A stretch of DNA of 64,000 nucleotides from an uncultured Pelagibacteraceae bacterium (GTDB taxonomy: Bacteria > Pseudomonadota > Alphaproteobacteria > Pelagibacterales > Pelagibacteraceae), in NCBI GenBank assembly GCA_902573465.1, contig CACGJX010000004.1:1-64000 (forward strand), in the 5' to 3' direction. Shown here one piece after another: positions 1-11,681 of the stretch; position 1 is the first letter of the stretch; each line of letters starts with the position of its first letter. The notes beneath the pieces were generated by a model. It made no database searches and had not been told where the DNA came from. It was given only the letters and a program-made list of their open reading frames with translations. The position numbers and the translations under genes are program-made.

Positions 1-513
1 TTTTCTGTCCACAGATTAGATAAAGATACATCAGGTGTTTTTTTAATGGCTAAAAACAGAGAGACAGCACAATTATTAACATCATTATTTAGATTAAGAA
101 AAGTGCATAAAACTTATCTAGCTATATGTCATGGTGAACTTGAAAAAAATTCAGGAGAATGGAATTATGATTTAGTGCGTTATGATAATGGGAAAAAAAT
201 TATTGAAAAAGCAAAAACAATTTACAAAGTCATTGATAAAAATTCGAATTCTAGTCTTGTTGAGATGAAACCTATTACTGGTAGGAAACATCAATTAAGA
301 AAACAACTTTTTAATATTGGTCACTCAATATATGGTGATAATAAATATAAATCTTTCACCAAAATGATTGGTATTAACAAGGAATTAATGCTCCATGCTT
401 ACGAAATAAAGTTCATGATCAAAGACAAAAAATATACTTATAAAGCTTTATTACCTGATTATTTTAAAAAATTATTAAAAATTAAAAGACTTACTTATTC
501 AAATTTGAAATAA
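1..513 (+). CDS. rluC: RluC/RluD-family 23S rRNA pseudouridine synthase, 5' end truncated by window
   Basis: Frame open from base 1 ([23 protein letters not shown]...); HRLDKDTSG is the pseudouridine synthase catalytic motif. Confidence 0.9.
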   Translation, partial: FSVHRLDKDTSGVFLMAKNRETAQLLTSLFRLRKVHKTYLAICHGELEKNSGEWNYDLVRYDNGKKIIEKAKTIYKVIDKNSNSSLVEMKPITGRKHQLRKQLFNIGHSIYGDNKYKSFTKMIGINKELMLHAYEIKFMIKDKKYTYKALLPDYFKKLLKIKRLTYSNLK

Positions 514-1111
514 AGATTTCAACTAGCTTTTTGTCTAATACTTTATAATCTTGATCGTTAATTTGTTTTAGATTTGTGACTCCTTTATCTTTAATACCAC
601 ATGGAATTATCGCTTTATATTTATCTAAATTGTTATTAATATTAATTGAAAAACCATGATAAGCTATCCATTTACTAATTCTTACTCCAATCGCAGCTAC
701 TTTTTTTGTTTGTTCATGATCTTTGTACCATATTCCAATATTTTCTTTATCTGAAAAAGTCTTTATATTAAAAAATTGTAAAGTATCTATTATTGTTTTT
801 TCTATAATTGTAATAAAATTTCTTACATCTTTTTTTCTTTTTTTTAAGTCTATTACAAAATAACAAATTAGTTGACCTGGTCCATGATAAGTAATTTTAC
901 CCCCTCTATTAGTCTCTAAAATCTTAATTGATTTATCTAAAATATCGCTTTCATTATAGCTTGTCCCAGCTGTATAAATGTCCGGATGTTCTAAAGTCCA
1001 AATTAATTCATTTGATTTATTTTGATCCACATTTAACAATCTTTCTTCCATTATCTTTTTAGCGTCCTCATAAATGATAGGTTTTTCAGACTTTTTAATT
1101 TCTATATTCAT
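491..1111 (-). CDS. lipB: Octanoyltransferase LipB
   Basis: ORF with [15 protein letters not shown] and [12 protein letters not shown] motifs. Confidence 0.93.
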   Translation of the reverse strand: MNIEIKKSEKPIIYEDAKKIMEERLLNVDQNKSNELIWTLEHPDIYTAGTSYNESDILDKSIKILETNRGGKITYHGPGQLICYFVIDLKKRKKDVRNFITIIEKTIIDTLQFFNIKTFSDKENIGIWYKDHEQTKKVAAIGVRISKWIAYHGFSININNNLDKYKAIIPCGIKDKGVTNLKQINDQDYKVLDKKLVEIFISNLNK

Positions 1112-1171
1112 TTAAAAATTGTAATCTTTTGATTATGTATTAAAAGATCGACCTAAATAATAGGATAATTT

Positions 1172-2545
1172 ATGGCTTTAATTAAAAAAATCAAAGATAA
1201 AAAAGTCAATTTTGAATTCAATAAAGAGTACATAAAAGTAGTCACTGATAAAATTTCAAATAATGATGCAACTTTTATTACAAATTCCTTTAAAGAAATG
1301 CACCCTGCTGATGCAGCTGATATCATAGAACACTTAGGGCAAAATGATAGAGAAAATTTAATTAAACTTAATAATTTTAAAATAGATCCTGAAGTTTTTG
1401 TTGAGTTAAATGAGTCAGTTCAAACTGAAATTATAAAATATCTCTCCTCAGATGCGATAGTTAGAATATTGAAAAACTTGGAGTCTGACGATGCTATAGC
1501 TATACTTGAGAATGTAGATGAAAAAAATAAAAATTCTATTTTAAGTTTACTACCACCTAAAGATCGTTTTGCTTTATTGGAAGGTCTTAGTTATCCTGAG
1601 GATAGTGCAGCTAGAATTATGCAGAGAGAATTTACTGCAATACCTAGTAACTGGTCTGTTGGTCAAACTATTGATTATTTAAGAGAAAATAAAGATTTAC
1701 CGGAACAATTTTTAGAAATTTATATTGTTGATGAAAATTTTAAACCTATTGGTGCTGTACCATCATCTAAAGTTTTAAGAACACCAAGGGAATCAAAGAT
1801 GTCATCAATTATGGATGACTCCATTTTTTTAGTTCCTGTGGATATGGATAGAGAAGAAGTTGGTAATTCATTTGAAAATTATAATTTAAATTCTGCTTGT
1901 GTTATTGATAAAAATAACAAGTTGGTTGGAATGATCACTTCAGATGATGTTTTAACTGTTTTAAAAGAAGAAGCTGAGGAAGATGCATTAAGATTAGCAG
2001 GTGTAGGTGATGAAGAAATTACAGATGGAGTGATAACTAAAACTAAAAGACGATTTAATTGGTTATTATTAAATCTTTTCACAGCGTTTTTAGCAACATA
2101 TTGTATAAGTTTATTTGGTGCAACAATTGAACAAATGGTTGTTCTAGCTTTTTTGATGCCAATAGTTGCATCTATGGGTGGTAACGCTGGAATGCAAACA
2201 CTAGCTGTAACAGTTAGAACTCTTGCCACTAATGATTTAACAAAAAATAATTTTAATCAGAATATTTTTAAAGAATTTAATATTGGGATTTTAAATGGGA
2301 TTATTTTTGCAATTATAAGTTCTTTTATCGTTCAATTATGGTTTCAGGACATTACACTCTCTTTAATAATTTCAATTTCAATGATTTTGACAATGATTGT
2401 TGCAGGTTTGTTTGGAATATTGGTACCTGTCACATTAAAAAAGATGAATATAGATCCAGCTATAGCATCAAGTGTTTTTGTAACAACTATAACTGATGTT
2501 ATCGGGTTCGTATCATTTTTAGGTGTTGGAGCTTATTTCTTGTAA
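1172..2545 (+). CDS. mgtE: Magnesium transporter MgtE
   Basis: N-domain plus CBS domains plus C-terminal TM domain (MPIVASMGGNAGMQTLAVTVR). Confidence 0.93.
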   Translation: MALIKKIKDKKVNFEFNKEYIKVVTDKISNNDATFITNSFKEMHPADAADIIEHLGQNDRENLIKLNNFKIDPEVFVELNESVQTEIIKYLSSDAIVRILKNLESDDAIAILENVDEKNKNSILSLLPPKDRFALLEGLSYPEDSAARIMQREFTAIPSNWSVGQTIDYLRENKDLPEQFLEIYIVDENFKPIGAVPSSKVLRTPRESKMSSIMDDSIFLVPVDMDREEVGNSFENYNLNSACVIDKNNKLVGMITSDDVLTVLKEEAEEDALRLAGVGDEEITDGVITKTKRRFNWLLLNLFTAFLATYCISLFGATIEQMVVLAFLMPIVASMGGNAGMQTLAVTVRTLATNDLTKNNFNQNIFKEFNIGILNGIIFAIISSFIVQLWFQDITLSLIISISMILTMIVAGLFGILVPVTLKKMNIDPAIASSVFVTTITDVIGFVSFLGVGAYFL

Positions 2546-2548
2546 ATA

Positions 2549-3360
2549 TTAAAAGTTATCAATAAGTCTTACCTTATTAATATAATATGCTATAAAAATT
2601 TTGGCATTTTTAATTTTATCAGTCAACTTAAGATTCTTTGTATTTCTTAATTCAAGATAATCTATTTTAATATTATATTTTTTTTTAAGTTCATTCTTTT
2701 TTTAAAAACTAAATTTTTCAAATTTTTCTTTTTAAATAATTTTTTTTTAAAGTTAATAAGATTCTTTGTTATTTTTCCTGCTTTGTTTAAATTATTCTTA
2801 TTTAAAAGAATATTTCTAGAAGATAGTGCCAATTGATTTTTATCTCTAATTGTTTTGCAATTTATTATTTTAGATTTGAAATTTTTTTCAACAAATCTTT
2901 TTACTAATAATAACTGCTGAAAATCTTTTTCACCCATAAATATTTTTGATGGATTCACTATTTTTGTTAAACGAGTCATTACGTCAATCACTCCTTCAAA
3001 ATGACCTTTTCTATACTTGGCACACAGTATTTTATCTTGTTTGTTGAGTTTAACCTTTATTTTGTTTTTAGCTTTATAGATATCGTTGATTTTAGGTAAA
3101 TAAACATAATCCACTTTTAGTTTTTTTAAAATTTTCAGATCTTTTTTTATATTCCTAGGATATTTCTTGTAGTCTTGTTTGTTATTAAATTGTTTAGGAT
3201 TTACGAATATACTTACAATGGTTTTATTGGATAGTTTTAGAGATTTTTTAATTAATGAGATATGACCATCATGAAGGCTGCCCATAGTAGGTACAAACCC
3301 AATATTTGAATTGCCAAATAATGCCTCATTTAAATCAATATTGTTTAATAAAGTTTTCAT
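2549..3360 (-). pseudogene. panC: Pantothenate synthetase PanC, apparent single-base frameshift near the 3' end (ORF track shows the truncated version 2662-3390)
   Basis: PTMGSLHDGHISLI...FVNPKQF motifs; in-frame ORF stops at 2662, but the +1 frame continues as [49 protein letters not shown], a PanC-like C-terminus. Confidence 0.8.
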
Positions 3361-3394
3361 TTGTATAAAACATTTTAATAAGTAAAACATTTAA

Positions 3395-4210
3395 ATGATT
3401 AAACAAGCAATTATTCCATTAGCTGGTCTAGGTACAAGGTTATTACCTTTAACCAGTATATTTGCCAAAGAACTTCTTCCTATAAATGGAAAACCAGGAA
3501 TTGAGTATATTTTAGATGAATGTGCAGATGCTGGTATCAAAAAGATAATTTTTATAATTTCAAAAAAAAAACAAATGATAAAAGATTATTTTTACAAAGA
3601 TAGCTTTTATCAAAAGATAATAAAAAAGAAAAAAGATCCTAGAGTCATTAAAGAATATAAAAAAATTTTAAAATATAAAAAGATGATTAAATTTGTTTAC
3701 CAAAATAAACCTTTAGGAACAGGCGATGCAGTATTAAAAACAAAAAAATTTATCACTGATGATTTTTTTCTTATGCTACTCCCAGACGATCTAATAATTA
3801 GGAAAAATTGCTCGAAGTCGATGATTAATTTACATAATCGATATAAATCATCTGTAATGGCAAGCATTAATGTCCCGAAAAAAACTGTCTCAAGATGGGG
3901 AATTTATAAATTAGGAAAAAAATTAGATAAAAATAATTACGTTATAAAAGATGTTATTGAAAAACCTTCAATCTCAACAGCTCCATCAAATAAAGCTGTA
4001 ATAGGACGATATATTCTTCCAAAAAAAATATTTTCTAAATTATTAAATCAAAAACCAGGTAAAGGTGGTGAAATTCATATTACTGATGCGATACAATCAT
4101 TGATACAAAACAATGAAAAATTTATTGCTCATAATTTTGCTGGGAAATATTTGGATTGTGGAAGTATGAATGGTTATATTAAATCATCATTAGATATAGC
4201 TAAATCATGA
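3395..4210 (+). CDS. galU: UTP--glucose-1-phosphate uridylyltransferase
   Basis: IPLAGLGTRLLPLTSIFAKELLPI nucleotidyltransferase motif. Confidence 0.92.
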   Translation: MIKQAIIPLAGLGTRLLPLTSIFAKELLPINGKPGIEYILDECADAGIKKIIFIISKKKQMIKDYFYKDSFYQKIIKKKKDPRVIKEYKKILKYKKMIKFVYQNKPLGTGDAVLKTKKFITDDFFLMLLPDDLIIRKNCSKSMINLHNRYKSSVMASINVPKKTVSRWGIYKLGKKLDKNNYVIKDVIEKPSISTAPSNKAVIGRYILPKKIFSKLLNQKPGKGGEIHITDAIQSLIQNNEKFIAHNFAGKYLDCGSMNGYIKSSLDIAKS

Positions 4211-5508
4211 AACTTTGTATGATAGGAACAGGTTATGTAGGTTTAGTCAGTGGTGTTTGCTTTGCTGATTTAGGCAATAATGTAATTTGTGTTGATAAAG
4301 ATTTAAAAAAAATTGATCTGCTTTCTAGAGGAAAAATTCCTATTTATGAACCTGGACTTACTGAATTAGTAACTAAAAATTATAAGAATAAAAGATTAAA
4401 ATTTTCATCGGATTTAAAAAAATCAATAAAAAATTCTGATATAATTTTTATTTGCGTTGGAACACCAACCAAAAAGGGAGGTGGTGGTGCAGATCTAAGT
4501 CAAATTTTTCAAGTTGCAAAAGAGATAAGTTTATCAATTAATAAATTTAAGATAATAGTCACTAAGTCAACAGTACCTGTGACAACTGGTGATGAAATTG
4601 AGAAAATTTTACTAAAAAAAAAGAGTAATAAGAATAAATTTTCTGTTGTATCAAATCCAGAATTTTTAAGAGAGGGTGAAGCTATTCGAGATTTTATTTT
4701 TCCTGATAGAATAGTTGTTGGATCTAATGATAAAAAGTCTAACCGAGCAATGAATAGTTTATATGCACCTTTAATTTCTAAAGGAGCTCAATATATTCAC
4801 ACATCAAGAAGAGCTGCAGAATTAATCAAATATGCATCCAATGCTTTTTTAGCTACGAAAATTACATTCATTAATGAAATCGCAAATTTGTGTGAAAAAA
4901 CAGGAATAAATGTGGAAGATATTTCAATTGGGATGGGTCTAGATAAAAGAATAGGGAGTCGTTTTTTAAGAGCAGGACCTGCATATGGTGGGTCATGTTT
5001 TCCAAAAGATACTAAAGCCATAACTTCTACAGCTGACAAATTTAAAATAAATCTTTCTGTTATAAAATCTGTCATAAAATCAAATGAGAGTAGATCTAAT
5101 TTTTTACTTAATAAAGTCTATAAAATATTGGACAACAAAATTAAGAATAAAAAAATAACTTTCTTAGGTGTCACATTTAAAGCTAACACAGATGATATGA
5201 GAGACTCCTCTAGTTTAAAAATGATACCCGCATTGTCAAAAAAGGGTGCTAAAATAAATTATTTTGATCCGACAGGTCAAAAAAAAGAGCTCTCAAAGAT
5301 AAAAAATGTTTTTTATATTGATAATATTAAAGATTCTGTACAGGGCTCAGACCTTGTGATTATTCATACAGAATGGAATGATTTTAAATCAATTAATTTT
5401 AAGAGTCTAGTAAGAGATAAAAAATTTATTATTTATGATATGAGAAATATATACTCTCCAATGAAAATTAAAAAACAAGGTTTTAAATATTATAGTATTG
5501 GGAGGTAA
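4207..5508 (+). CDS. ugd: UDP-glucose 6-dehydrogenase
   Basis: GTGYVGLVSGVCFADLG; PAYGGSCFPKDT catalytic Cys motif. Confidence 0.92.
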   Translation: MKLCMIGTGYVGLVSGVCFADLGNNVICVDKDLKKIDLLSRGKIPIYEPGLTELVTKNYKNKRLKFSSDLKKSIKNSDIIFICVGTPTKKGGGGADLSQIFQVAKEISLSINKFKIIVTKSTVPVTTGDEIEKILLKKKSNKNKFSVVSNPEFLREGEAIRDFIFPDRIVVGSNDKKSNRAMNSLYAPLISKGAQYIHTSRRAAELIKYASNAFLATKITFINEIANLCEKTGINVEDISIGMGLDKRIGSRFLRAGPAYGGSCFPKDTKAITSTADKFKINLSVIKSVIKSNESRSNFLLNKVYKILDNKIKNKKITFLGVTFKANTDDMRDSSSLKMIPALSKKGAKINYFDPTGQKKELSKIKNVFYIDNIKDSVQGSDLVIIHTEWNDFKSINFKSLVRDKKFIIYDMRNIYSPMKIKKQGFKYYSIGR

Positions 5509-5511
5509 ATT

Positions 5512-5973
5512 TTAATTTAGCTCAAATATAGCATCAACTTCAACAGCAACACCCAACGGAAGACTATTAACACTTACAGCTGCTCTTGTGTGCATTCCTG
5601 CCTCTCCAAAAACAGATACGATTAAATCAGATGCGCCATTTATTACTTTAGGCTGATCCTGAAAATTATCAGTAGAATTAACAAAACCTGTAAGTTTTAT
5701 GCAAGATTTAATTTTTGTAAGATCATTTTCACAAGCTTTCATTATTTGAGAAATTATGCTTAATGCACATCTTTTGGCAGCGTTATATCCAGATTCTACA
5801 TCTAAATCTTTTCCAACTTTTCCTTTTATTAATTCACCCTTTTCATTAATCGAAATTTGTCCAGACACAAATAACATTTTTCCAGAAATTTTAGTTGCAA
5901 CATAATTTCCTACTGGAGCTTTAGCCTCAGGTAACTTTAGACCTAATTTAATTAAATTTTCTTGATAATTCAT
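5512..5973 (-). CDS. RidA/YjgF family protein
   Basis: RidA-like fold sequence (LFVSGQISI..., AAVSVNSLPLGVAVEVDAIFE). Confidence 0.85.
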   Translation of the reverse strand: MNYQENLIKLGLKLPEAKAPVGNYVATKISGKMLFVSGQISINEKGELIKGKVGKDLDVESGYNAAKRCALSIISQIMKACENDLTKIKSCIKLTGFVNSTDNFQDQPKVINGASDLIVSVFGEAGMHTRAAVSVNSLPLGVAVEVDAIFELN

Positions 5974-6000
5974 TTTTTATAAATTTTTATATTATATTAT

Positions 6001-6219
6001 TTAATTTTTATCTGTTGACCATTCTTTCTTCTGAAAACTTTTTGTATCATCTACAAAATTTTTAGTTTTAGATATTGCTTTTTTTTTAACAGAATTAGCT
6101 TTACATTTCATATAATCTACTGAAAGTTTTTTAAATTCATTACAATCAATTTCGCTGGAAAAAGAGTAAGTATTTAAACTTAAAGAAAACAAAATCACTA
6201 TAAAAATTACATTTTTCAT
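6001..6219 (-). CDS. Small predicted secreted protein, unknown function
   Basis: 72 aa, N-terminal signal peptide, two Cys; start codon overlaps topA stop. Confidence 0.6.
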   Translation of the reverse strand: MKNVIFIVILFSLSLNTYSFSSEIDCNEFKKLSVDYMKCKANSVKKKAISKTKNFVDDTKSFQKKEWSTDKN

Positions 6220-8795
6220 TTTTTCCTTTTTTTCTTTTTTGTTTTATCGTATTCTTTTCTTTTCTCAATCAATATTAATGCTTCTTCCATTGTGAGTTCT
6301 GTTGGATCCTTTTCTTCAGGTATTGTCGCATTTAGAGATTTATACTTGATATATGGTCCGTATTGTCCCTTCATAATTCTAACTGGTTTTTTATCTTCAG
6401 GGTGTTCACCTAAATCTTTGATCATTGAAGAGGACATTCTACCCGGTTTAGCCTCAGCAATTAATGTTATCGCTCTATTTAAACCAATAGAGAAAATTTC
6501 TTCAATGTTTTCTATTCGAGCTGATTTATTTTCACACTTTAGGTAAGGACCAAATCTTCCAGTGTTTAAAGTAATTTCTTTTTGATTATCAGGATTTATT
6601 CCTAAAGATTTTGGTAGTGAGCATAAAAATTGTGCTTTTTCTAAATTTATACTGTCTAGTTCCAAACCCTTTGGAATAGAGACATTTTTTAATAGTTCAT
6701 TTACATCCGATTTAAGTTTTTTTGTTTTCTTTTTTTTCTTTAGTGTTTTTTCAATCTCTATATCTTCAGAAATTTTTTCATATTGTAAATATGGACCGAA
6801 TCTTCCATTTTTAAGATATATATCATTACCGTTCTCATGTTTTCCAATAAATTTTGGTTCAGCTAACTGCGCTTGTGCCGCTGCTTTTGCTTTAGACAAA
6901 GGTCTTGTGAATTTACATTCAGGGTAATTTGAACAACCAATAAACGCACCACCCCTAAAGCTATTTTTTAAGCTTAGTGTCCCCGAATTACATAATTGAC
7001 ACTTTCTTACAATATTTCCTTTATCATCCTTATCGAAAACCAAATCTCCTAAACTATCATTTAAAAGATCTAAGACCTCTCTTGTTCTTTTTTCCTTTAC
7101 TTCAGCCACATTGCTATTGAAGTCTTTCCAAAACATTTCTAAAACTTTTAACCAGCTTTCTTTACCAGTTGTAATTTCGTCTAATTGATCCTCTAAACCA
7201 GCAGTAAAGTTATAATCTACATATTTTGAGAACAATTTTTCAAGAAAAGCTGAAATAAGTTTTCCTCTATCAGTTGGAAAAAATCTTTTATTTAATATCT
7301 CCGCGTAACCTCTATTTGCTATTGTAGAAATTATACTTGCGTAAGTAGAGGGTCTTCCAATTCCTAATTCCTCTAGTTTTTTAACTAGGCTAGCCTCAGA
7401 ATATCTAGGAGGGGGTTGTGTAAAATGCTGTTCATCTATTAAGGACTCAATATTAACAAGTCCTTTAGATACAGAGGGTAGAATGTTTTCGTCATCATCC
7501 TTACTTTGATTATTATATATCTTCAAAAATCCATCAAATTTGAGAACTGATCCACTTGCTTTGCATATTGTATCATTATTATTTGATGTGATCGTTATAG
7601 TATTTCTATCAAATTTAGCAGATTGCATTTGAGAAGATAAAGCTCTACTCCATATTAAATCATAAAGTTTATTTTGATCTGTGCTTAGATACTTTTTTAC
7701 ACTTTGGGGTGTCCTGATAACATCTGTGGGTCTTATTGCTTCATGTGCCTCTTGTGCATTTTTTGCCTTTTTACCAGAGTAATTTAAAGCACTCTCAGGT
7801 AAATATTCATTACCAATTTCTTTTTTGATATATTCTCTAAAAGCCACAACAGCATCTTTTGACAAATTAGTGCCATCTGTTCTCATGTATGTTATCAAAC
7901 CAATAGTTTCTCCTTCAATTTCAACACCTTGATAAAGCTTTTGAGCAATTTGCATAGTTCTTGATGCACCAAACCCTAATCGACTTGAAGCTGTTTGTTG
8001 AAGAGTTGATGTAGTAAATGGTCCTGATGGATTACGATTTATCACTTTACTTGATATATCAGTAATACTAAATTTTTTTTGATTGATGCTTGATATAGCT
8101 TTATTTATATCATCTTTATTTCTAAAAGAGAATTTTTCAATTTTGTCGTTATCTAGTTGACTAATACTTGCAAAGATATTTTGATTTTTTTCATCTTTAA
8201 ATTTGACACTTAAAGTCCAAAATTCTTCTGGTTTAAAGGATTCAATTTCATGTTCTCTTTCAGTTATCAATTTTAAAGCTACTGATTGAACTCTTCCTGC
8301 CGATTTCGAGCCTGGAAGTTTTGTCCATAATATTGGTGAAATATTAAAGCCAACCAAGTAATCTAAGGCTCTACGAGCCATGTAAGCATCAACTAAAAGC
8401 GGTTCAATTTGTCTTGGATTTTCAATTCCATGAATTACTGCTTTTTTTGTAATTTCGTTAAAAACAACTCTTTCTATTTCTTTATCTTTAAGAAGTTTTT
8501 TTTCATTTAGATACTCTTTTACATGCCAAGCTATTGCCTCTCCTTCACGATCAGGATCGGTAGCTAATATAATTTTTGAAGAATCTTTGGCTGCTTCAGT
8601 AATTTCTTTAAGATATTTTTTTGAAAAGCTATCGATCTCCCATTCCATTTTAAAATCTTGATCTGGATCAACAGAACCATTCTTAGAGGGTAAATCTCTA
8701 ATATGGCCATAACTAGCTAATACTTTATAATTATCACCTAAATATTTATTGATAGTTTTGGCTTTAGCTGGACTTTCTACAATGACCAAGTTCAT
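6216..8795 (-). CDS. topA: DNA topoisomerase I
   Basis: MNLVIVESPAKAKTINKYLG; ITYMRTDGT; C4 zinc finger CQLCNSG...GCSNYPEC. Confidence 0.96.
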   Translation of the reverse strand: MNLVIVESPAKAKTINKYLGDNYKVLASYGHIRDLPSKNGSVDPDQDFKMEWEIDSFSKKYLKEITEAAKDSSKIILATDPDREGEAIAWHVKEYLNEKKLLKDKEIERVVFNEITKKAVIHGIENPRQIEPLLVDAYMARRALDYLVGFNISPILWTKLPGSKSAGRVQSVALKLITEREHEIESFKPEEFWTLSVKFKDEKNQNIFASISQLDNDKIEKFSFRNKDDINKAISSINQKKFSITDISSKVINRNPSGPFTTSTLQQTASSRLGFGASRTMQIAQKLYQGVEIEGETIGLITYMRTDGTNLSKDAVVAFREYIKKEIGNEYLPESALNYSGKKAKNAQEAHEAIRPTDVIRTPQSVKKYLSTDQNKLYDLIWSRALSSQMQSAKFDRNTITITSNNNDTICKASGSVLKFDGFLKIYNNQSKDDDENILPSVSKGLVNIESLIDEQHFTQPPPRYSEASLVKKLEELGIGRPSTYASIISTIANRGYAEILNKRFFPTDRGKLISAFLEKLFSKYVDYNFTAGLEDQLDEITTGKESWLKVLEMFWKDFNSNVAEVKEKRTREVLDLLNDSLGDLVFDKDDKGNIVRKCQLCNSGTLSLKNSFRGGAFIGCSNYPECKFTRPLSKAKAAAQAQLAEPKFIGKHENGNDIYLKNGRFGPYLQYEKISEDIEIEKTLKKKKKTKKLKSDVNELLKNVSIPKGLELDSINLEKAQFLCSLPKSLGINPDNQKEITLNTGRFGPYLKCENKSARIENIEEIFSIGLNRAITLIAEAKPGRMSSSMIKDLGEHPEDKKPVRIMKGQYGPYIKYKSLNATIPEEKDPTELTMEEALILIEKRKEYDKTKKKKRKK

Positions 8796-8831
8796 AAATA
8801 ATAAACTACCTAAAAGAGTTAGATAGTCAAA

Positions 8832-9410
8832 TTAATAAATTTTTGTCTTAGTTTCTTCTTTATTTTTCAATCTTTTAATATTTTCTCGATGGGTAAAAAA
8901 TATTAACACAAACATGATTATAAAAAAAAATATATCTTTGAATTGACCCGTAACCAGTAAATAAACAGGAACTGATACAGAAGCAACTAATGAAGATAAA
9001 GATGAAAATTTTGTTATAGCAAAAATTACAAACCAAGATAAAGCAAAGATAATTCCAAAATAAATATTTATAGCGAATAGAATACCAACGTATGTTGCAA
9101 CACCTTTTCCTCCTTTAAATTTGAGCCATACAGGAAATACATGACCTATAAATGCACATAATGATCCCAAATATAAATAATCAGTGTAATAAATTTTAAC
9201 AAATATTACAGGGATAACAGCTTTTAAAATATCAAGAGATAACGTGATGAAACCAACTGTCTTGTTACCAGCTCTAAGTACATTTGTGGCTCCGATATTT
9301 CCAGATCCAATATCTCTTATATCTTTTTTCAAAAAAATTTTTGTTAGTAACAATCCAAATGGAATTGAACCCATCAAATATGAAATTATACCTATGATTA
9401 AAATATCCAT
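8832..9410 (-). CDS. plsY: Glycerol-3-phosphate acyltransferase PlsY
   Basis: GSGNIGATNVLRAG and KGGKGVAT motifs. Confidence 0.93.
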   Translation of the reverse strand: MDILIIGIISYLMGSIPFGLLLTKIFLKKDIRDIGSGNIGATNVLRAGNKTVGFITLSLDILKAVIPVIFVKIYYTDYLYLGSLCAFIGHVFPVWLKFKGGKGVATYVGILFAINIYFGIIFALSWFVIFAITKFSSLSSLVASVSVPVYLLVTGQFKDIFFFIIMFVLIFFTHRENIKRLKNKEETKTKIY

Positions 9411-9411
9411 G

Positions 9412-10707
9412 CTATAGCTTAAATAATTCTTTACCGTTTACAAATGTATTTGTAACTTTGCCTTGAAGTTTTTTATCTTCGATTGATGTATTTTTTGATT
9501 TTGAGATAAGTTTATCTTTTTTTACAATCCACGGTTTATCTATATCTACTATACAAAGATCGGCATTATTACCAATAGATAGGTTCCCTTTATTTATCTT
9601 TAATATTTTAGCAGGGTTTGATGTTAATGCTTTTATAATTGTCTCTAATTTGAGTGATCCGTTATGATATAATTCTAAACTTAGAGACAGCAGAGTTTCT
9701 ATACCTGACGCACCAGTTGCTGCTTGAGCAAATGTTAATCTTTTTGACTCTTCATCTTCAGGTTTGTGGTCTGAAACTATTACATCAATTAAATCGTCCT
9801 TTAAACCTTGTACTAAAGCTAGTCTATCTTCTTCTCTTCTTAATGGCGGAGATAATTTCAAAAATGTTTTGAAATCTCCTATGTCGTTTTCATTTAAAGA
9901 TAAGTTATTAATCGAAACACCACATGTGAATTTTACTATTTCCTTTCTTGATTTAATTACATCGACAGACCTTTGTGATGACAATTGAGAGATATGATAT
10001 CTACATTTAACCTTTTCCAGTAATGTTAAATCTCTCTCGATCAGAATACGCTCAGCGATTTCAGGTATACCAGATAGACCTAATTTTGAAGCAATTATTC
10101 CGGAGTTAATCATACCATTTTTTGCTAGCTCATAATCTTCAGCGTGCTGCATTATTAAACTACCCAAATCTTTAGCAGAGTTCATTATTCTAGACATCAA
10201 TCTTGGATTTTGAATTGTTTTAACGCCATCCGTGAATGCAATTATTCCTTTATTTTGTAACAAACCAAATTCAGTCATATTTGTACCTTCAGTATTTTTT
10301 GTTAAGGAGGCACATGGAAAAATATTTATCTTTGATTTATCTCTTCCTCTTCTTTTTAGAAAATCGACTATAGAAACATTATCAATTACTGGATCTGTAT
10401 TAGGCATTGTTACAACTGAAGTGACACCACCTGAGAGTGCCGCGTTACTCAGTGTTCTAAAATTTTCTTTATACTCATAGCCTGGTTCACCAACAAAAAC
10501 TCGCATATCGACTAATCCAGGGAAAATATACTTACCCTTTAAATCAATTGGCTTCTCTCTACTTGGTAAATTATTAATATTTACTTTTTTTCCTATGGCC
10601 TCAATTTTTCCATCTTCACTTATAATCAGACCCCCATTTTCATTCATGGAGTTATAAGGATCAATTATATTTGCATTTATAAAATATTGTTTTTTCATTA
10701 TGTACAA
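9412..10707 (-). CDS. pyrC: Dihydroorotase (class I type)
   Basis: [26 protein letters not shown]; adjacent to pyrB. Confidence 0.9.
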   Translation of the reverse strand: MYIMKKQYFINANIIDPYNSMNENGGLIISEDGKIEAIGKKVNINNLPSREKPIDLKGKYIFPGLVDMRVFVGEPGYEYKENFRTLSNAALSGGVTSVVTMPNTDPVIDNVSIVDFLKRRGRDKSKINIFPCASLTKNTEGTNMTEFGLLQNKGIIAFTDGVKTIQNPRLMSRIMNSAKDLGSLIMQHAEDYELAKNGMINSGIIASKLGLSGIPEIAERILIERDLTLLEKVKCRYHISQLSSQRSVDVIKSRKEIVKFTCGVSINNLSLNENDIGDFKTFLKLSPPLRREEDRLALVQGLKDDLIDVIVSDHKPEDEESKRLTFAQAATGASGIETLLSLSLELYHNGSLKLETIIKALTSNPAKILKINKGNLSIGNNADLCIVDIDKPWIVKKDKLISKSKNTSIEDKKLQGKVTNTFVNGKELFKL

Positions 10708-11648
10708 AATATTTTAAGACAAGCCATTCTCACCGCGACACCTAATTCAACTTGCTCTTTAATCAAACTTTTGTTGATATCATCCGCTAACATTGTATCT
10801 ATTTCTATACCTCTGTTCATTGGACCAGGATGCATTATTAAAGCATCAGATTTGGCATGTTCTAATTTGTCAGTAGTTAATCCATAATATTCATAATATT
10901 CTCTATTGGATGAAAGATATGAACTTGTCATTCGTTCATTTTGTAATCTCAACATCATAACAATATCACAATCTTTCAATCCTTTTTTCATATCTGTAAA
11001 AATGTTCACACCAAATTTTTCAATTTCTTTTGGCATGAGATTTGTTGGAGCAATAATGTTCACCTCTGCTCCTAACATACTTAGTAAATAAATATTTGAT
11101 CTAGCAACTCTTGAATGAAGTATATCTCCACAGATTGCTATTTTTAATCCTTGTATTTTTTTTTTACGAGTAATAATTGTTAATGCATCTAACAAAGCTT
11201 GAGTAGGGTGTTCTCTTCTTCCATCACCAGCATTAAGAACTGCACAGTTTACTTTTTGTGAAAGTAGATTACATGCTCCAGAATCTTGATGTCTAATTAC
11301 GATAATATCAGGATGCATAGCATTTAGCGTCATTGCTGTATCTATCAACGTTTCACCTTTTTTAATTGCTGAGTTGCTGATATTCATTGACATAACATCA
11401 GCCCCAAGTCTTTTACCGGCTAATTCAAAAGAGCTTTGAGTTCTAGTGGAAGGTTCAAAAAATAAATTAATTTGAGTTTTACCTCTTAAAACATCAACTT
11501 TCTTATTTTTACTTTGATTTACTTTAATAAATGAATTTGCTTCATCAAGTATTAAGTTAACATCATTAATTGATAAATCTTGAATTCCTAATAGGTGTTT
11601 TTGAGAAATTTTAATAGCCTGATTTGATTTAATTGCCATTAAAACCAA
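10698..11648 (-). CDS. pyrB: Aspartate carbamoyltransferase catalytic subunit
   Basis: [35 protein letters not shown]. Confidence 0.95.
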   Translation of the reverse strand: MVLMAIKSNQAIKISQKHLLGIQDLSINDVNLILDEANSFIKVNQSKNKKVDVLRGKTQINLFFEPSTRTQSSFELAGKRLGADVMSMNISNSAIKKGETLIDTAMTLNAMHPDIIVIRHQDSGACNLLSQKVNCAVLNAGDGRREHPTQALLDALTIITRKKKIQGLKIAICGDILHSRVARSNIYLLSMLGAEVNIIAPTNLMPKEIEKFGVNIFTDMKKGLKDCDIVMMLRLQNERMTSSYLSSNREYYEYYGLTTDKLEHAKSDALIMHPGPMNRGIEIDTMLADDINKSLIKEQVELGVAVRMACLKIFCT

Positions 11649-11681
11649 CTCTATAACTATAAACCTCTATAATAGCAAGTA

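Noticed and set aside
1879-2229. Antisense ORF in the supplied track (minus strand within mgtE), with similar cases at 4797-5075, 14471-14692, 28266-28544, 44819-45031 and 47113-47430
   Set aside because: These lie fully inside strongly supported genes on the opposite strand, lack recognisable domains, and are explained by codon composition.
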